A stretch of 64,000 nt of DNA from Bacteroidales bacterium (GCA_016931575.1 JAFGEO010000088.1:1-64000), one strand, 5' to 3'. Counted from the first letter of the stretch, positions 9,053 to 18,206 are shown. Made by a program: numbers and translations. Notes: generated from the letters alone by a model not told the origin.

Positions 9053-9952
9053 ATGGGAAAAGTAAAATGGGATTCAGGGCTCATCCCTGATCAGGAAGGA
9101 AAAGTGCTAATCATTACCGGGGCCTCAAGCGGACTGGGTAAAGAAGCAGCCAGGGTATTTGCAGAAAAGAAAGCCACAGTAATCCTGGCAGTCAGGAATA
9201 CGGCGAAGGGTGAAGAAGCCGCCGCAACGATCAGTACAGAATTTCCGGATGCGAAGCTGATTGTCCGGAAGCTTGACCTGACAAGCCTTGTCTCTGTAAA
9301 AGCTTTTGCGGAAGGAATAATCAGGGATTTCGACCGATTGGATATCCTGATCAACAATGCGGGGATCATGATGTGTCCCTACTCTAAAACCGACGATGGC
9401 TTTGAGATCCAGATGGGAACCAATCACCTCGGACATTTTGCCCTTACGGGTCTGTTGATGCCCCTGCTTAAAAAAACCAAGGGTTCCAGAATTATCCCGA
9501 CCTCCAGCATTGCCCATAACATGGGGAACATCAATTTCTCGGACATCAACTGGGAAAAACGCAGGTACAATACCAACAGGGCTTATGGCGACAGCAAGCT
9601 GGCGAACCTGTATTTCACCTACGAACTGGACAGAAAGTTAGATGGACAGGAAGATGCTCCCAAGGTGATCGCAGCGCATCCAGGAGTAACCCAGACTGAA
9701 CTGATGCGACATTCAAAGCTCTTTAGGCTTGTAAGTCCGCTGATTTCTCAGAAAGTAGAAGACGGCACCCTCCCAACCCTGAGGGCTGCCACAGATCCGG
9801 AGGCTAAATCAGGTGATTATTATGGCCCCGGTGGATTCAAAGAGATGAGGGGGCATCCGGTCAGGGTAGACTCGAATAAGCGGTCCAAAGAAGAAGCCGC
9901 TGCCCGCAGACTTTGGGAGCTTTCAGAGGAGTTGACAGGTGTTCGTTATTAA
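9053..9952 (+). CDS. SDR-family NAD(P)-dependent oxidoreductase
   Basis: A classical/extended short-chain dehydrogenase of 299 residues. The cofactor fold begins ITGASSGLG (about 24-32), NNAG lies near residue 103, and the catalytic serine (TSSIAHN) and YGDSK (Tyr-x3-Lys) are intact. The arrangement, with TNHLGHFALTGLL before the serine and HPGVTQTEL after the lysine, matches the retinol dehydrogenase / protochlorophyllide-reductase-like group, whose bacterial substrates are usually unknown. The gene is monocistronic, with a GAAAGGA ribosome binding site before the ATG and its own hairpin terminator. It diverges from the nrf operon across about 270 bases. Confidence 0.85.
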   Translation: MGKVKWDSGLIPDQEGKVLIITGASSGLGKEAARVFAEKKATVILAVRNTAKGEEAAATISTEFPDAKLIVRKLDLTSLVSVKAFAEGIIRDFDRLDILINNAGIMMCPYSKTDDGFEIQMGTNHLGHFALTGLLMPLLKKTKGSRIIPTSSIAHNMGNINFSDINWEKRRYNTNRAYGDSKLANLYFTYELDRKLDGQEDAPKVIAAHPGVTQTELMRHSKLFRLVSPLISQKVEDGTLPTLRAATDPEAKSGDYYGPGGFKEMRGHPVRVDSNKRSKEEAAARRLWELSEELTGVRY

Positions 9953-10054
9953 ATTCCAAAACCCCGAAGCCCATGTAAAATAGCAGGAAGCCTGACTGAA
10001 ATCGCCACAGGGGTGAATGTTTCCTAAATAAATTCTATAATCTATGCTATCTTG

Positions 10055-10101
10055 CCGGCAGGAAAAAGGAATGAGTATTCCTTTTCCTGGCGGTACATTT
10101 T
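10055..10101 (+). terminator. Hairpin terminator after the SDR gene
   Basis: CAGGAAAAAGGAAT pairs with ATTCCTTTTCCTG around a GAGT loop, with one bulged A. The stem is extended outward by partly paired G/C bases (10055-10092). It is followed by a short T-rich stretch, ACATTTTTG. Confidence 0.65.
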
Positions 10102-10126
10102 TGTCAACTAAATATCAGGCTATCAA

Positions 10127-10756
10127 ATGAATAAACAGGCACTTTACGGAAAAAAGAAAGTCAGGATCAGGAAGATCAATGACTATTCTATCAAATGTGA
10201 AAATTGCGGGCAATACCACCAGGTGTTTACGATTGATCAATCCTGTTTTCACGTGTTTGGCATTCCCTTTATTCCCCTTGGGAAAAAGGCCATCCGCTGT
10301 GCCTGTGCATTCTGTAATGACAGCTTCAATACAAAGAAGAAGGAGGATTATCTTCTGGAAGCGCGAACACCTCTTTTTATGTTTTCCGGTCTGATACTGG
10401 CCTTAGGCTTAATTTTCCTGGTAATATATTTTAATCAGAAAAATCAGAGGCAAACTGCAGAATATATCCAGGAACCAATGGTTGGTGATGTTTATTTAAT
10501 AAAAGATGATCAGACTGAGAAGCAAAGGTACTATTTCTTTAAGCTCGTTAAGATCAGGACCGATTCTCTCTTTTTACTGCATAGCTACCTGGAGTATGAT
10601 AAACGGGTGACTGAAATGCAGGAAAACGATTATTTTGTTCTGGAAGATACCCTGTTTACCATCCAGTCCGATTTGATAAAAATGCATGCTGAAGGGGAAA
10701 TTGACGCTGTCGAACGCTATTATCATGAGAAAAGCAGGTTTCATATTGAAAAATAG
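10127..10756 (+). CDS. Zinc-ribbon membrane protein of unknown function
   Basis: A 209-residue protein I do not recognise beyond its domains. The N-terminus has a split zinc-ribbon with C24-x2-C27 and C60-x2-C63, and between them FHVFGIPFIPLGKK, the text seen in zinc-ribbon proteins that sit at the membrane surface. One hydrophobic helix follows (about 80-102). The remaining 105 residues are a charged, beta-rich domain with no known motif (GDVYLIKDDQTEKQRYYFFKL). It may be an inner-membrane protein with a soluble C-terminal domain. It is followed 115 bases later by a LURP-one-like protein in the same direction. Confidence 0.6.
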   Translation: MNKQALYGKKKVRIRKINDYSIKCENCGQYHQVFTIDQSCFHVFGIPFIPLGKKAIRCACAFCNDSFNTKKKEDYLLEARTPLFMFSGLILALGLIFLVIYFNQKNQRQTAEYIQEPMVGDVYLIKDDQTEKQRYYFFKLVKIRTDSLFLLHSYLEYDKRVTEMQENDYFVLEDTLFTIQSDLIKMHAEGEIDAVERYYHEKSRFHIEK

Positions 10757-10871
10757 AATTAACAATTCCCGTAACCGATCAGGGTTTACTGCGTATATTT
10801 TCGGGTTAGCCGCTAAGATTATCAGCCGGGGGCTATCATGAAATCTTTTATTCTCACTAAATTCCAATTAC

Positions 10872-11459
10872 ATGAACGCTAATTTAAATCTTAACCTCTT
10901 TTTCGTAAAAGAGCACGTAGGCATGTTTAAAGCTGCCAATAATTATGACATCTATGATCCGGATAACCAGCGAATGATCATGACCTGCCGGGAAGAAAAA
11001 CTCGGTTTTTTCACAAAGCTTCTCCGCTTTACGAATTATAAAAGGATGACCCCTTTTCATATCGAAATAAAAACCACGGAAGGGGAGCAGATCTTAACGG
11101 TAAAAAGGGGCATTGCCTGGTTCAGGTCAACCGTGGAGGTCCTCGACGAAAACGGAAAGCTGGTAGGGATCTTCAAACAAAAGCTGTTTACCATTGGAGG
11201 CAAGTTCAACATCCTCGATCCTAAAGGGGAGATGCTTTGTATGCTGAAAGGGAAATGGACGAGCTGGGATTTCAGGTTTATCAAGGACAATGTCGAATTT
11301 GCACATGTGAGTAAGAAATGGGCCGGAATCGGGAAGGAACTTTTTACCTCAGCAGATAATTATATGCTTAGCATCGATGAGCGGGTGCCAAAGGATAACC
11401 CGATCCGCATATTGATTTTGGCAGCGGTCATGTGTATTGATATGGTGCTGAAGGAATAG
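10872..11459 (+). CDS. LURP-one/phospholipid scramblase-related protein
   Basis: A 195-residue soluble protein with the beta-rich pattern of the tubby-like C-terminal fold shared by LURP-one-related and scramblase-like proteins. Strands alternate as FKAANNYDIYD, FHIEIKTTEG, STVEVLDENGKLVGIFKQK, GGKFNILDPKGEMLCMLKGK and WDFRFIKDNVEFAHVSKKW, ending in a hydrophobic helix (RILILAAVMCIDMVL). In bacteria these proteins are uncharacterised; a lipid-binding or barrel-plug role is suggested by homology of fold only. No partner is obvious nearby. Confidence 0.65.
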   Translation: MNANLNLNLFFVKEHVGMFKAANNYDIYDPDNQRMIMTCREEKLGFFTKLLRFTNYKRMTPFHIEIKTTEGEQILTVKRGIAWFRSTVEVLDENGKLVGIFKQKLFTIGGKFNILDPKGEMLCMLKGKWTSWDFRFIKDNVEFAHVSKKWAGIGKELFTSADNYMLSIDERVPKDNPIRILILAAVMCIDMVLKE

Positions 11460-11467
11460 ACTTTCCC

Positions 11468-11555
11468 AGCCACGAATCCCTTTAGGGCTTAACGAAGTTA
11501 ATTCCACTAATTTGCACAAATGGGTATTGTCTGCAAATTCGTACACTTTGTGGCT
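11468..11555 (+). repeat. Degenerate inverted-repeat element
   Basis: The ends AGCCACGAA (11468-11476) and TTTGTGGCT (11547-11555) are imperfect inverted copies. Inside, AATTTGCA is matched by TGCAAATT. This looks like a decayed palindromic intergenic element. A 26-base stretch (11481-11506) containing AACGAAGTTAAT recurs at 36223-36248. Confidence 0.4.
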
Positions 11556-11639
11556 ACAAATAATGCTTTCCAGCAAATATTTTCTTCGTTTTCCCCGGAA
11601 AATGAGACGGATTTTAAGTATTTTCAGGGCATGAATACA

Positions 11640-11676
11640 GGGAATCCGTAAGGATAGGATATCCTTACGGATTCCC
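11640..11676 (+). repeat. Perfect 17-bp inverted repeat (hairpin) upstream of the MFS gene
   Basis: GGGAATCCGTAAGGATA (11640-11656) and its exact reverse complement (11660-11676) are separated by only GGA. No T run follows, so it is not a classic intrinsic terminator. It ends 35 bases before the MFS start codon. It could be an RNA hairpin in the leader, an operator or part of a repeat element. Confidence 0.6.
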
Positions 11677-11711
11677 CGCTAATCACCAAGTACTAACGAA
11701 ATTCTCATCTC

Positions 11712-12992
11712 ATGAACGCGCCCGTCAAGTACCCTGCTTACCGTTTTCTTATACTCGCTGTCTTTATGCTGATCACCATTGCCATTGAGATCCAATGGCT
11801 GAGCCATGCTGCGGTTGCACGCCCTGCAGGGGTATTCTATGCCGGACAGTTTAATCCTGATTCATTTCTGAATATCGATTTCCTGGCCATGGTATACATG
11901 CTGGTATTTCTGGTCATGAGCTTTCCCGCTTCCTACATCATCGACACCTTTGGTATTCGCACCGGGCTTCAAATAGGGGCTTCACTGCTGGGGGCCTTCA
12001 GCCTTCTGAAAGCAATTTTTGCTGCCAACTTTACAATGGTAGTCGTTGCGCAAACAGGATTAGCCGTTGCCCAGCCTTTTATTCTGAATGCGGTGACGGC
12101 ACTTACAGTAAGGTGGTTTCCTTTAAATGAACGGGCGATGGCTGCAGGATTTTCGGCGCTTGCTCAATACATAGGGATCGTCCTGGCCATGCTGGTTACA
12201 CCCATGCTGATAGGCTCCGATCCTTCACAACCCGGCTACGGAGCAGGCTTTGAGGATATGCTCTGGCTCTACGCTGCCATTGGGATGGGTACCGCAGCCC
12301 TGTTCCTGATCTTTATCAAGGAGACACCGAAAGGGATTACGCTGAATAAGGGCGAGAGGGCATCTTTCGGTGGAGGCCTGAAACTTATCCTGGGCAACAG
12401 GAACATGATGATCACGATATTTCTTTTTCTTATTGGCCTCGGGATTTTCAATGCCATCAGTTCTATGACGGATTCCATATCGGCCCACATGGGGGTTAAG
12501 GATTCCGATGGTCTCATCGGCGGACTTATGCTTATTGGTGGCATTATTGGGGCTATTGTCATCCCCACCTTGTCGGACTTCTTCAGGAAAAGGAGGCTGT
12601 TCCTGGTTATTTGTCTGGCCGGAATGGTGCCCGGGGTGGCAGGGCTGGCATTTGCCCCGGAATTGAGCCAGTCTGCAGATCAGGTTTATACCCTGGCTCT
12701 GGTATCTGCTTTTATCCTGGGATTCTTTGTGATGAGTGCCGGTCCTGTTGGCTTCCAGTATGCTGCAGAGGTTAGCTACCCGGCCCCCGAATCCACTTCA
12801 CAGGGCATTTTACTCTGGATCGGGCAGCTTACCGGGATGATATTTGTTTTAGGGATGAGTGTAAAGAACTGTCTTTACCTGGGTAAGTTCATGATCGCTT
12901 TCTCTATCCTGGCCCTGATTTCATTTATCGTGGTTTTCTTCCTGAAGGAGAGCCCGTTCATGAAAAAAGCCAGACCGATAGACCCGATTTAA
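11712..12992 (+). CDS. MFS transporter, FLVCR-like
   Basis: A 12-helix major facilitator protein of 426 residues. Motif-A-like text ASYIIDTFGIRTGLQIG follows helix 2 (about 77-93), and NAVTALTVRWFPLNERAMAAG is characteristic of the group that includes the animal FLVCR heme/choline transporters. Bacterial members have unknown substrates. The gene is single; a perfect 17-bp hairpin lies in its leader. Its stop codon overlaps that of the convergent Omp85-like gene by 4 bases. Confidence 0.8.
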   Translation: MNAPVKYPAYRFLILAVFMLITIAIEIQWLSHAAVARPAGVFYAGQFNPDSFLNIDFLAMVYMLVFLVMSFPASYIIDTFGIRTGLQIGASLLGAFSLLKAIFAANFTMVVVAQTGLAVAQPFILNAVTALTVRWFPLNERAMAAGFSALAQYIGIVLAMLVTPMLIGSDPSQPGYGAGFEDMLWLYAAIGMGTAALFLIFIKETPKGITLNKGERASFGGGLKLILGNRNMMITIFLFLIGLGIFNAISSMTDSISAHMGVKDSDGLIGGLMLIGGIIGAIVIPTLSDFFRKRRLFLVICLAGMVPGVAGLAFAPELSQSADQVYTLALVSAFILGFFVMSAGPVGFQYAAEVSYPAPESTSQGILLWIGQLTGMIFVLGMSVKNCLYLGKFMIAFSILALISFIVVFFLKESPFMKKARPIDPI

Positions 12993-14341
12993 AAGGTATA
13001 TCCGTACCCGATATAGACGGCATTGTTTCCGGCACCCTCATCAATGGAGTGGGCCCAATCCAGTCCGATAACCGTGTTCTCATTCATAACGATCTTTCCG
13101 CCAAGGCTGTAGGAAGGATACCATTTCTTAGTATCATGGCTGATAAACTGATCCATCTCTTCCATGCTCAGAAGGGAAAGGTCCATTTCGATCGGCTCGA
13201 TGAGGTAACCAACATGGAAAAGCGGAACGGCGGCCAGGTACCAGTTTTGACTGATGAATTTAAAACGGATAAGTTTTGCCCTAAGCTCGAGATTCAGTGT
13301 GGCAAACTGTTTTGCAGCAATCCGGTTTTGATGGATCCCCCATAGTGTTCCTGTTCCCCCAAAACCTTCAATGCCATCAGCGAGGACCTGCCGGCTGTAG
13401 AAGGGGAGCTTTCCAAAGCAGGCATCATACCGGATGCGGTAAGCGAATGAGAGTCGTTCTTTAATCAGGCTTAGGTATTGACGGTGCGTAAAAGCAACTT
13501 GTAGCGCCGGGTTGTAATTCCCTACTATGGATGGCGAATACTTCAGGGTGAGATCAGTCCAGATACCCTTCATGGGGTTCGTGATCCGGTCGCGCGAATC
13601 GTATACCAGAGCAAGTCTGAGTGAATTTGCCCATCCACCGTGACTTTCGTCTTCACCGATGATCCCCCAGTTTACATAGTGATCATAAAGTGTGTTCACA
13701 TCGGGAACTTGTTCAGCTTCTTCAACGCCCTTATTCATTCTCACGAAATCAACCCTTGAGGTTGTATAATGCCCCAGGTCAAAGCCAAGCTGCCAGTTAA
13801 AATAGGTCCCAGGGATGGTATCCTGAACATAGACTGCCAACCGGCTGACTTTTTGCTCATAATTATAAAAGGGTGATGTGATATAGGAATCACTTACCGG
13901 ATCGTGGTATGCGGCATCGTAGATGGTCTGATAGCCGTTGTATCCATAGAAGGGGTACAGGGTTGATCGGGTGTGCGAAATTTTTGCTGACAACAGCCTG
14001 TTGCCATATCTCAGGTAATCCAGGCCGAAATTTGTTTTCCCTTTGGTCCCATAGGCAGCGGCAATGGTCAGCGACTGGTAGAAGTTGGGATAGCGTTTGC
14101 CATCGCCATAGTCGAAAATTGTGGAGTAAATACCTACATAAAGCCCGATGAAAGGGTCGATCATAAATTCAGGCAGGGGAGCCAGGTTATAACCGGTTTT
14201 GGCAATGTATTCATCGGAAGCAAAAAGGGATGAATCGGCTTTCTTTGCCTCATTTGAAAGTGAGTCTGTCTGAGCATTCACGACAATAGGCAGTCCGATC
14301 AGGAGCAGGAGCGTGGCAATATCGACAGGTGTGAGTTTCAT
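12989..14341 (-). CDS. Omp85/BamA-TamA-like outer membrane beta-barrel protein
   Basis: A 450-residue protein with a signal peptide (about 1-23, ending IVVNA|Q) and a C-terminal barrel ending in the aromatic pattern GYGYTF expected for outer membrane assembly. Alternating strands occur throughout (LRLALVYDSRDRITNPMKG is the typical D15/Omp85 signature; LGGKIVMNENTVIGLDWAHS is a late strand). No POTRA domains fit before the barrel, so it is a short member, probably a lipid- or protein-handling barrel rather than BamA itself. It converges on the MFS gene with a 4-base stop-stop overlap. Confidence 0.78.
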   Translation of the reverse strand: MKLTPVDIATLLLLIGLPIVVNAQTDSLSNEAKKADSSLFASDEYIAKTGYNLAPLPEFMIDPFIGLYVGIYSTIFDYGDGKRYPNFYQSLTIAAAYGTKGKTNFGLDYLRYGNRLLSAKISHTRSTLYPFYGYNGYQTIYDAAYHDPVSDSYITSPFYNYEQKVSRLAVYVQDTIPGTYFNWQLGFDLGHYTTSRVDFVRMNKGVEEAEQVPDVNTLYDHYVNWGIIGEDESHGGWANSLRLALVYDSRDRITNPMKGIWTDLTLKYSPSIVGNYNPALQVAFTHRQYLSLIKERLSFAYRIRYDACFGKLPFYSRQVLADGIEGFGGTGTLWGIHQNRIAAKQFATLNLELRAKLIRFKFISQNWYLAAVPLFHVGYLIEPIEMDLSLLSMEEMDQFISHDTKKWYPSYSLGGKIVMNENTVIGLDWAHSIDEGAGNNAVYIGYGYTF

Positions 14342-14398
14342 GTTATAATGAATTAGTGCTTGAAAATATGATGTAACGCAGGCTTAAGCCCTGAAGGT

Positions 14399-15061
14399 TT
14401 ACCTGTTCTTTTTGTCTGCTGCCGAATATTTTTTCAGGTAGATCTGGTGCATCAGGTGAGCTTCGAATTTATTGATGCTTTTGGCTCCGCCCAGAAATTC
14501 AGCATCGATGAAAGCTTTGCAGGCTTTTTCCAGGATCTGGCAGGTGAAAAATGCTTCTTCGATATCACGGCCAATGCATACTGCACCGTGGTTGGCCATC
14601 AGGGCGGCTGTCCTTCCCTTCAGGGCTTTCAGCGTTGCCCTGACAATTTTTTTTGTCGAAGGCAGGGCATAGGCTGCAACACGTACTGAAGGGCCGATGA
14701 TCTGGGCCATATCATCAAGGATCGGAGGGACTTCCCTTCTTGCTGCAGCACAGGTGGAAGCATTCATCTGGTGTGTATGGATTACGGCATTTATGCCGTC
14801 ACGGGTACGGTAAATTTCGGAATGGAGCTTATGTTCTGAAGAAGGTTTTATATGTCCTTCCCATTTGGAAGTGTGAATATTTACCAGGACAATATCACTG
14901 GCTTGCAGCTCATCGTATTTTCGACCGCTCGGGGTGATCAGCATGTGATCCTCATCTGCTCGGATACTTATGTTCCCCCACGTGCGGGCAACCAAACCTT
15001 CTTTTACCAGCTTAATGCCGGCCTCGATAACCTGTCTTTTTAATTCGGGTATGTTTTCCAT
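14399..15061 (-). CDS. Class II aldolase/adducin-family protein
   Basis: A zinc-dependent aldolase-fold protein of 220 residues, related to L-fuculose-phosphate aldolase and ribulose-phosphate 4-epimerase. The metal ligands HTH-QMNAS and HGAVCIG are visible, and the catalytic glutamate lies in PSSEHKLHSEIYR. Such enzymes cleave or epimerise sugar phosphates. It is the third gene of an operon with a kinase (5-base gap) and an aminotransferase, so it probably acts on the phosphorylated product of the kinase. The substrate cannot be read from the sequence. Confidence 0.85.
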   Translation of the reverse strand: MENIPELKRQVIEAGIKLVKEGLVARTWGNISIRADEDHMLITPSGRKYDELQASDIVLVNIHTSKWEGHIKPSSEHKLHSEIYRTRDGINAVIHTHQMNASTCAAARREVPPILDDMAQIIGPSVRVAAYALPSTKKIVRATLKALKGRTAALMANHGAVCIGRDIEEAFFTCQILEKACKAFIDAEFLGGAKSINKFEAHLMHQIYLKKYSAADKKNR

Positions 15062-15066
15062 AGTTT

Positions 15067-16599
15067 TTAGTTGTTAAATCGGTGGAGGTTAATGTTTTTG
15101 TAGCTTGATTTGAGGTCGGTATAAATGGCTTTGTACGTTTCAAACAATGTATCGAACACCTCTTTTTTTCCGGGTTCAGGGTTAAAAACCTTATCCACCC
15201 GGATGAGCTCCGATACGGCCGAAAAATTAGTAAAATTTCCGGCACCAACAAAGGCGCAGCTGGCTGCCCCTATTGCACCAGCCATTTTTGGTTCCGTAAT
15301 GGTTTCAATAGCCTTGCCGCTAATGTTGGCAATACCCTGCATCCAGTTGTCATTTACCGAACCGCCACCTATGGCCCGCAGCTTGTCCGTCTTTAGGCCA
15401 AAATCACGCTCATAGTTTTCCAGGATCCACCTCAGGTTGTACCCTATGCCTTCGAGCAGGGCTTTTACCATATGGCCCCGGTTGTGTTCCAGGCTAAGGT
15501 TGAAGATCGTTCCCCGGGTTGTGGTGGTGCTTACAGGGCAGCGCTCACCAAGCAGCCAGGGGGTGAAAATCAGGTGGTCCGAGCCGTCGGGGATGCCCTC
15601 CGTTTCGTTATCGATAAAATGGTAGATATTCTGAATTTTCGGATCCGCTTTCTCCAGTTTGTAGAAGTTGTCAATCAGCCAGTCGATATTCGAACCTGCA
15701 GACTCGGTAATTCCTACGAGCAGGTTTTTATCAGGATCGGCACTTTGGAGGCAGAAGGCACCATTTTTATGCTTCAGGATCCTGGAGGTTGCGATACCGG
15801 CCCAGGCTGAAGTACCCAGGTAGATATGGGCTTTGCCTTCACCGTTTGCCCCGGATCCCATGGCTGCACTCTGGGTATCATCGCAGCCGCCGAAAACCTG
15901 AATGGATTCCGGAAGGTTTAGCTCCCTGGCCGCTTCGGGGGTCAACGTCCCGACCCTATCGGTAGAACGCACCAGTTCAGGCAGCTTCCGGATATCAACC
16001 CCGGCAGCTTTAAAGACCACTCGCTCCCAGTCTTTCTTTTTCAGGTTGAAGCCGTAGGAGCAAGCCCCGGTCCATTCGAAGGCTTTTTTGCCCGTAGCTT
16101 TGAATTTCAGGTAGCCGTTGACATCAAGAAAGTATTCGGTATTTTCATAAACTTCAGGCTTATGCTTTTTTATCCAGCGTAATTTTGGGATCACATCTTT
16201 GCCTGTAAGCTCTACGCCGATTATTTTTTTGAAGATCTTTTTACCCCCCAGCTTTTTCATCAGCCATTGTGCCTCTTCTTCAGCTCTGCCGTCTACCCAG
16301 GTAATGTTAGGATGTAATACCCTGCTGTCACGATCCATGGGGATGATGCCCATGGCCTGCGTGGAGAATACCATGCCGATGACACCGGAAGGATCTGCTC
16401 CCCGTTTTGCCATAATTGCCCGGGTGTTTTCAACAATACCCTTCCAGTAATCTTCCGGATTTTGTTCTACCCATCCGGGTTTTGGATACTGAAAAGGGTA
16501 CCCGGTAACATGATGGGCGATAATTTCACCCTTCTGACTGACAAGCGCAGTCTTTACCGAACTGGTACCGACATCATGGGAAATGACAAGGCTATCCAT
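15067..16599 (-). CDS. FGGY-family carbohydrate kinase (xylulokinase-like)
   Basis: A two-domain sugar kinase of 510 residues. The N-terminal phosphate-binding loop DVGTSSVKTALV (about 9-20), the catalytic aspartate region GGCDDTQSAAMG (about 238-249) and the FGGY signature-2-like region (RAIGGGSVNDNWMQGIANI, about 415-433) are present. These enzymes phosphorylate ketoses, polyols or related compounds with ATP. Nearest relatives by text are xylulokinase-like proteins, but substrate specificity in this family cannot be predicted reliably. It is coupled to the aminotransferase upstream (4-base gap) and the aldolase downstream (5-base gap), so all three are made together. Confidence 0.88.
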   Translation of the reverse strand: MDSLVISHDVGTSSVKTALVSQKGEIIAHHVTGYPFQYPKPGWVEQNPEDYWKGIVENTRAIMAKRGADPSGVIGMVFSTQAMGIIPMDRDSRVLHPNITWVDGRAEEEAQWLMKKLGGKKIFKKIIGVELTGKDVIPKLRWIKKHKPEVYENTEYFLDVNGYLKFKATGKKAFEWTGACSYGFNLKKKDWERVVFKAAGVDIRKLPELVRSTDRVGTLTPEAARELNLPESIQVFGGCDDTQSAAMGSGANGEGKAHIYLGTSAWAGIATSRILKHKNGAFCLQSADPDKNLLVGITESAGSNIDWLIDNFYKLEKADPKIQNIYHFIDNETEGIPDGSDHLIFTPWLLGERCPVSTTTTRGTIFNLSLEHNRGHMVKALLEGIGYNLRWILENYERDFGLKTDKLRAIGGGSVNDNWMQGIANISGKAIETITEPKMAGAIGAASCAFVGAGNFTNFSAVSELIRVDKVFNPEPGKKEVFDTLFETYKAIYTDLKSSYKNINLHRFNN

Positions 16600-16603
16600 G
16601 GTT

Positions 16604-18079
16604 TTACTGTTCGTTTACACCTTCAATTTTTTGAAATACCCTTTCAAAACGGGCCAGTGCCTCGTCGATTATTTCAGGGGTGTCTGCCATGCTGGTGTAC
16701 ATCCTGCTGCCTGCAAGGGTTACCAGGCCCTCGGCCATGTAGGCGGCGCCCATCTCCTCCATCATATGTTTCCTGATCTTGATCTGTTTCAGAGCCTTGG
16801 GCAGTGTCCAGGGTTTGCTGAAGTTAACATCTACGAAAAGGACAGCCGAGGTTTCCAGGTGACAGATCGATCCCTGGTTGTAAGCAACAAAGGGGAGCTT
16901 ATACTTCCCGATCAGTTTTTGTAGGCCCTTGGTAAGCCTGTCACCAGCTTCACCGGCCCGGGCACAGGCATTGGTCTTTTCAATTTCCAGCAGGGTTTGG
17001 TACCCGGCTGCTGAACTGAGGGGATTTGCAGCCATGGTACCACCAACCATCGCCCGTTTTTTAGCTCCCTGAAGTCCGGCAGCAAGGTAGGCCATATATT
17101 TTTTCCTGCCTCCAAGTCCTCCGGCAGACGGATACCCTCCGGCAACAACTTTCCCGAATACCGTCAGGTCGGGCATTACATTAAAATAACCCTGGGTACC
17201 TGAAAGTCCCACGCGGAAGGCAGTGACCACTTCATCGAAGATGAGCAGGGCGCCATATTTATCGCATAGTTCCCTGACTTTTGCATTATACCCGAAATCC
17301 ATCGGGCGGGTTCCACTCTCGGTTCCCAAAGGCTCAAGAATTACGGCTGCAGTTCCGCCTCTAAGTCGGTTCCAGCGTAATTTCCTTTCAAGGGCTTTGA
17401 TATCATTCGGATAGACTTCCTGCGTATGTCTTGTACAGGCCCTGGGTATGCCATGAGCATCAAAGCGGCCGGTCCGGGGTACCCGCATTCCGTAAACCAT
17501 CTGGTCGCTCCATCCATGGTAGGCGCCCCCCAGCTTAATAATTTTTTTCTTTCCTGTTGCCAACCTTGCTACACGGATAGAAGCCATTACTGCCTCAGTG
17601 CCACTACCCAGCATGCGGAACTGATCAACGGAAGGGATATGCTTACAAATGAATTCAGCAATTTTTAATTCATATTCGTGGAACAGCCCTGTGGAAGGCC
17701 CCGTTTCGTTAATCACCTCAATGGCTTTTTCTTTGACGGCGGGATAGTTGCTGCCCAGAACGGTCGGACCACCTGCCTGAAGGAAGTCAATGTATTTATT
17801 TCCATCCATGTCATAGAGATAGGCACCTTCGGCTTTGGTGAATACCAAAGGGAAGGGGTAATTAAAAGCCAGATTGTGCTGAGCTCCACCCGGAATATAC
17901 TTCACGGCATGGTCGATCAGCTTCTTGGATTGAGGGCATTTCTTATCGAAATAGTCCAGGTAGATCTCCATATGATCTCTGCTTACCGGTCGTACAGGCT
18001 GCTTAACAAGTTTGTCCAGTTTATCGTACACCTGCTTCACATCATGATATTCCGTAATTGAAAAATTTGAACTGATCAT
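16604..18079 (-). CDS. Class III (GSA-like) aminotransferase
   Basis: A PLP-dependent class III aminotransferase of 491 residues, of the glutamate-1-semialdehyde aminotransferase-like group. The fold signatures are RMLGSGTEAVMASIRVAR (about 159-176), AYHGWSDQMVYG (His of the PLP pocket), LLIFDEVVTAFRVG (aspartate to the pyridine nitrogen) and TVFGKVVAGGYPSAG, whose lysine binds PLP. True HemL is about 430 residues and sits near heme genes; this protein has a 60-residue N-terminal extension and sits with a sugar kinase and an aldolase, so it is more likely catabolic or a sugar/amino-alcohol aminotransferase. It is the first gene of the operon, divergent from a TetR gene. Confidence 0.85.
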   Translation of the reverse strand: MISSNFSITEYHDVKQVYDKLDKLVKQPVRPVSRDHMEIYLDYFDKKCPQSKKLIDHAVKYIPGGAQHNLAFNYPFPLVFTKAEGAYLYDMDGNKYIDFLQAGGPTVLGSNYPAVKEKAIEVINETGPSTGLFHEYELKIAEFICKHIPSVDQFRMLGSGTEAVMASIRVARLATGKKKIIKLGGAYHGWSDQMVYGMRVPRTGRFDAHGIPRACTRHTQEVYPNDIKALERKLRWNRLRGGTAAVILEPLGTESGTRPMDFGYNAKVRELCDKYGALLIFDEVVTAFRVGLSGTQGYFNVMPDLTVFGKVVAGGYPSAGGLGGRKKYMAYLAAGLQGAKKRAMVGGTMAANPLSSAAGYQTLLEIEKTNACARAGEAGDRLTKGLQKLIGKYKLPFVAYNQGSICHLETSAVLFVDVNFSKPWTLPKALKQIKIRKHMMEEMGAAYMAEGLVTLAGSRMYTSMADTPEIIDEALARFERVFQKIEGVNEQ

Positions 18080-18191
18080 TCTATTCTTTTTTTATGAAGA
18101 TGTTTACTGATGATTAAGGAACTTTTGGCGATATATACTCCTTCAAATATAAGAATATTAATGAATAAGGTAAATGACCAGTGTAAAAAAT

Positions 18192-18206
18192 ATGACTCAG
18201 AGTCAT
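18192..18206. promoter_or_regulatory. Perfect 15-bp palindrome, candidate TetR operator
   Basis: ATGACTC-A-GAGTCAT lies between the divergent aminotransferase operon (start 18079) and tetR (start 18252). It lies about 20-35 bases upstream of a TAnnTTTG -7 box for tetR, where the -33 element would be. TetR proteins usually bind such palindromes next to their own gene. Confidence 0.65.

Noticed and set aside
16604-18079. HemL (glutamate-1-semialdehyde aminotransferase) for heme synthesis
   Set aside because: Motifs are shared, but the N-terminal extension and the operon with a sugar kinase, an aldolase and TetR argue for another substrate.
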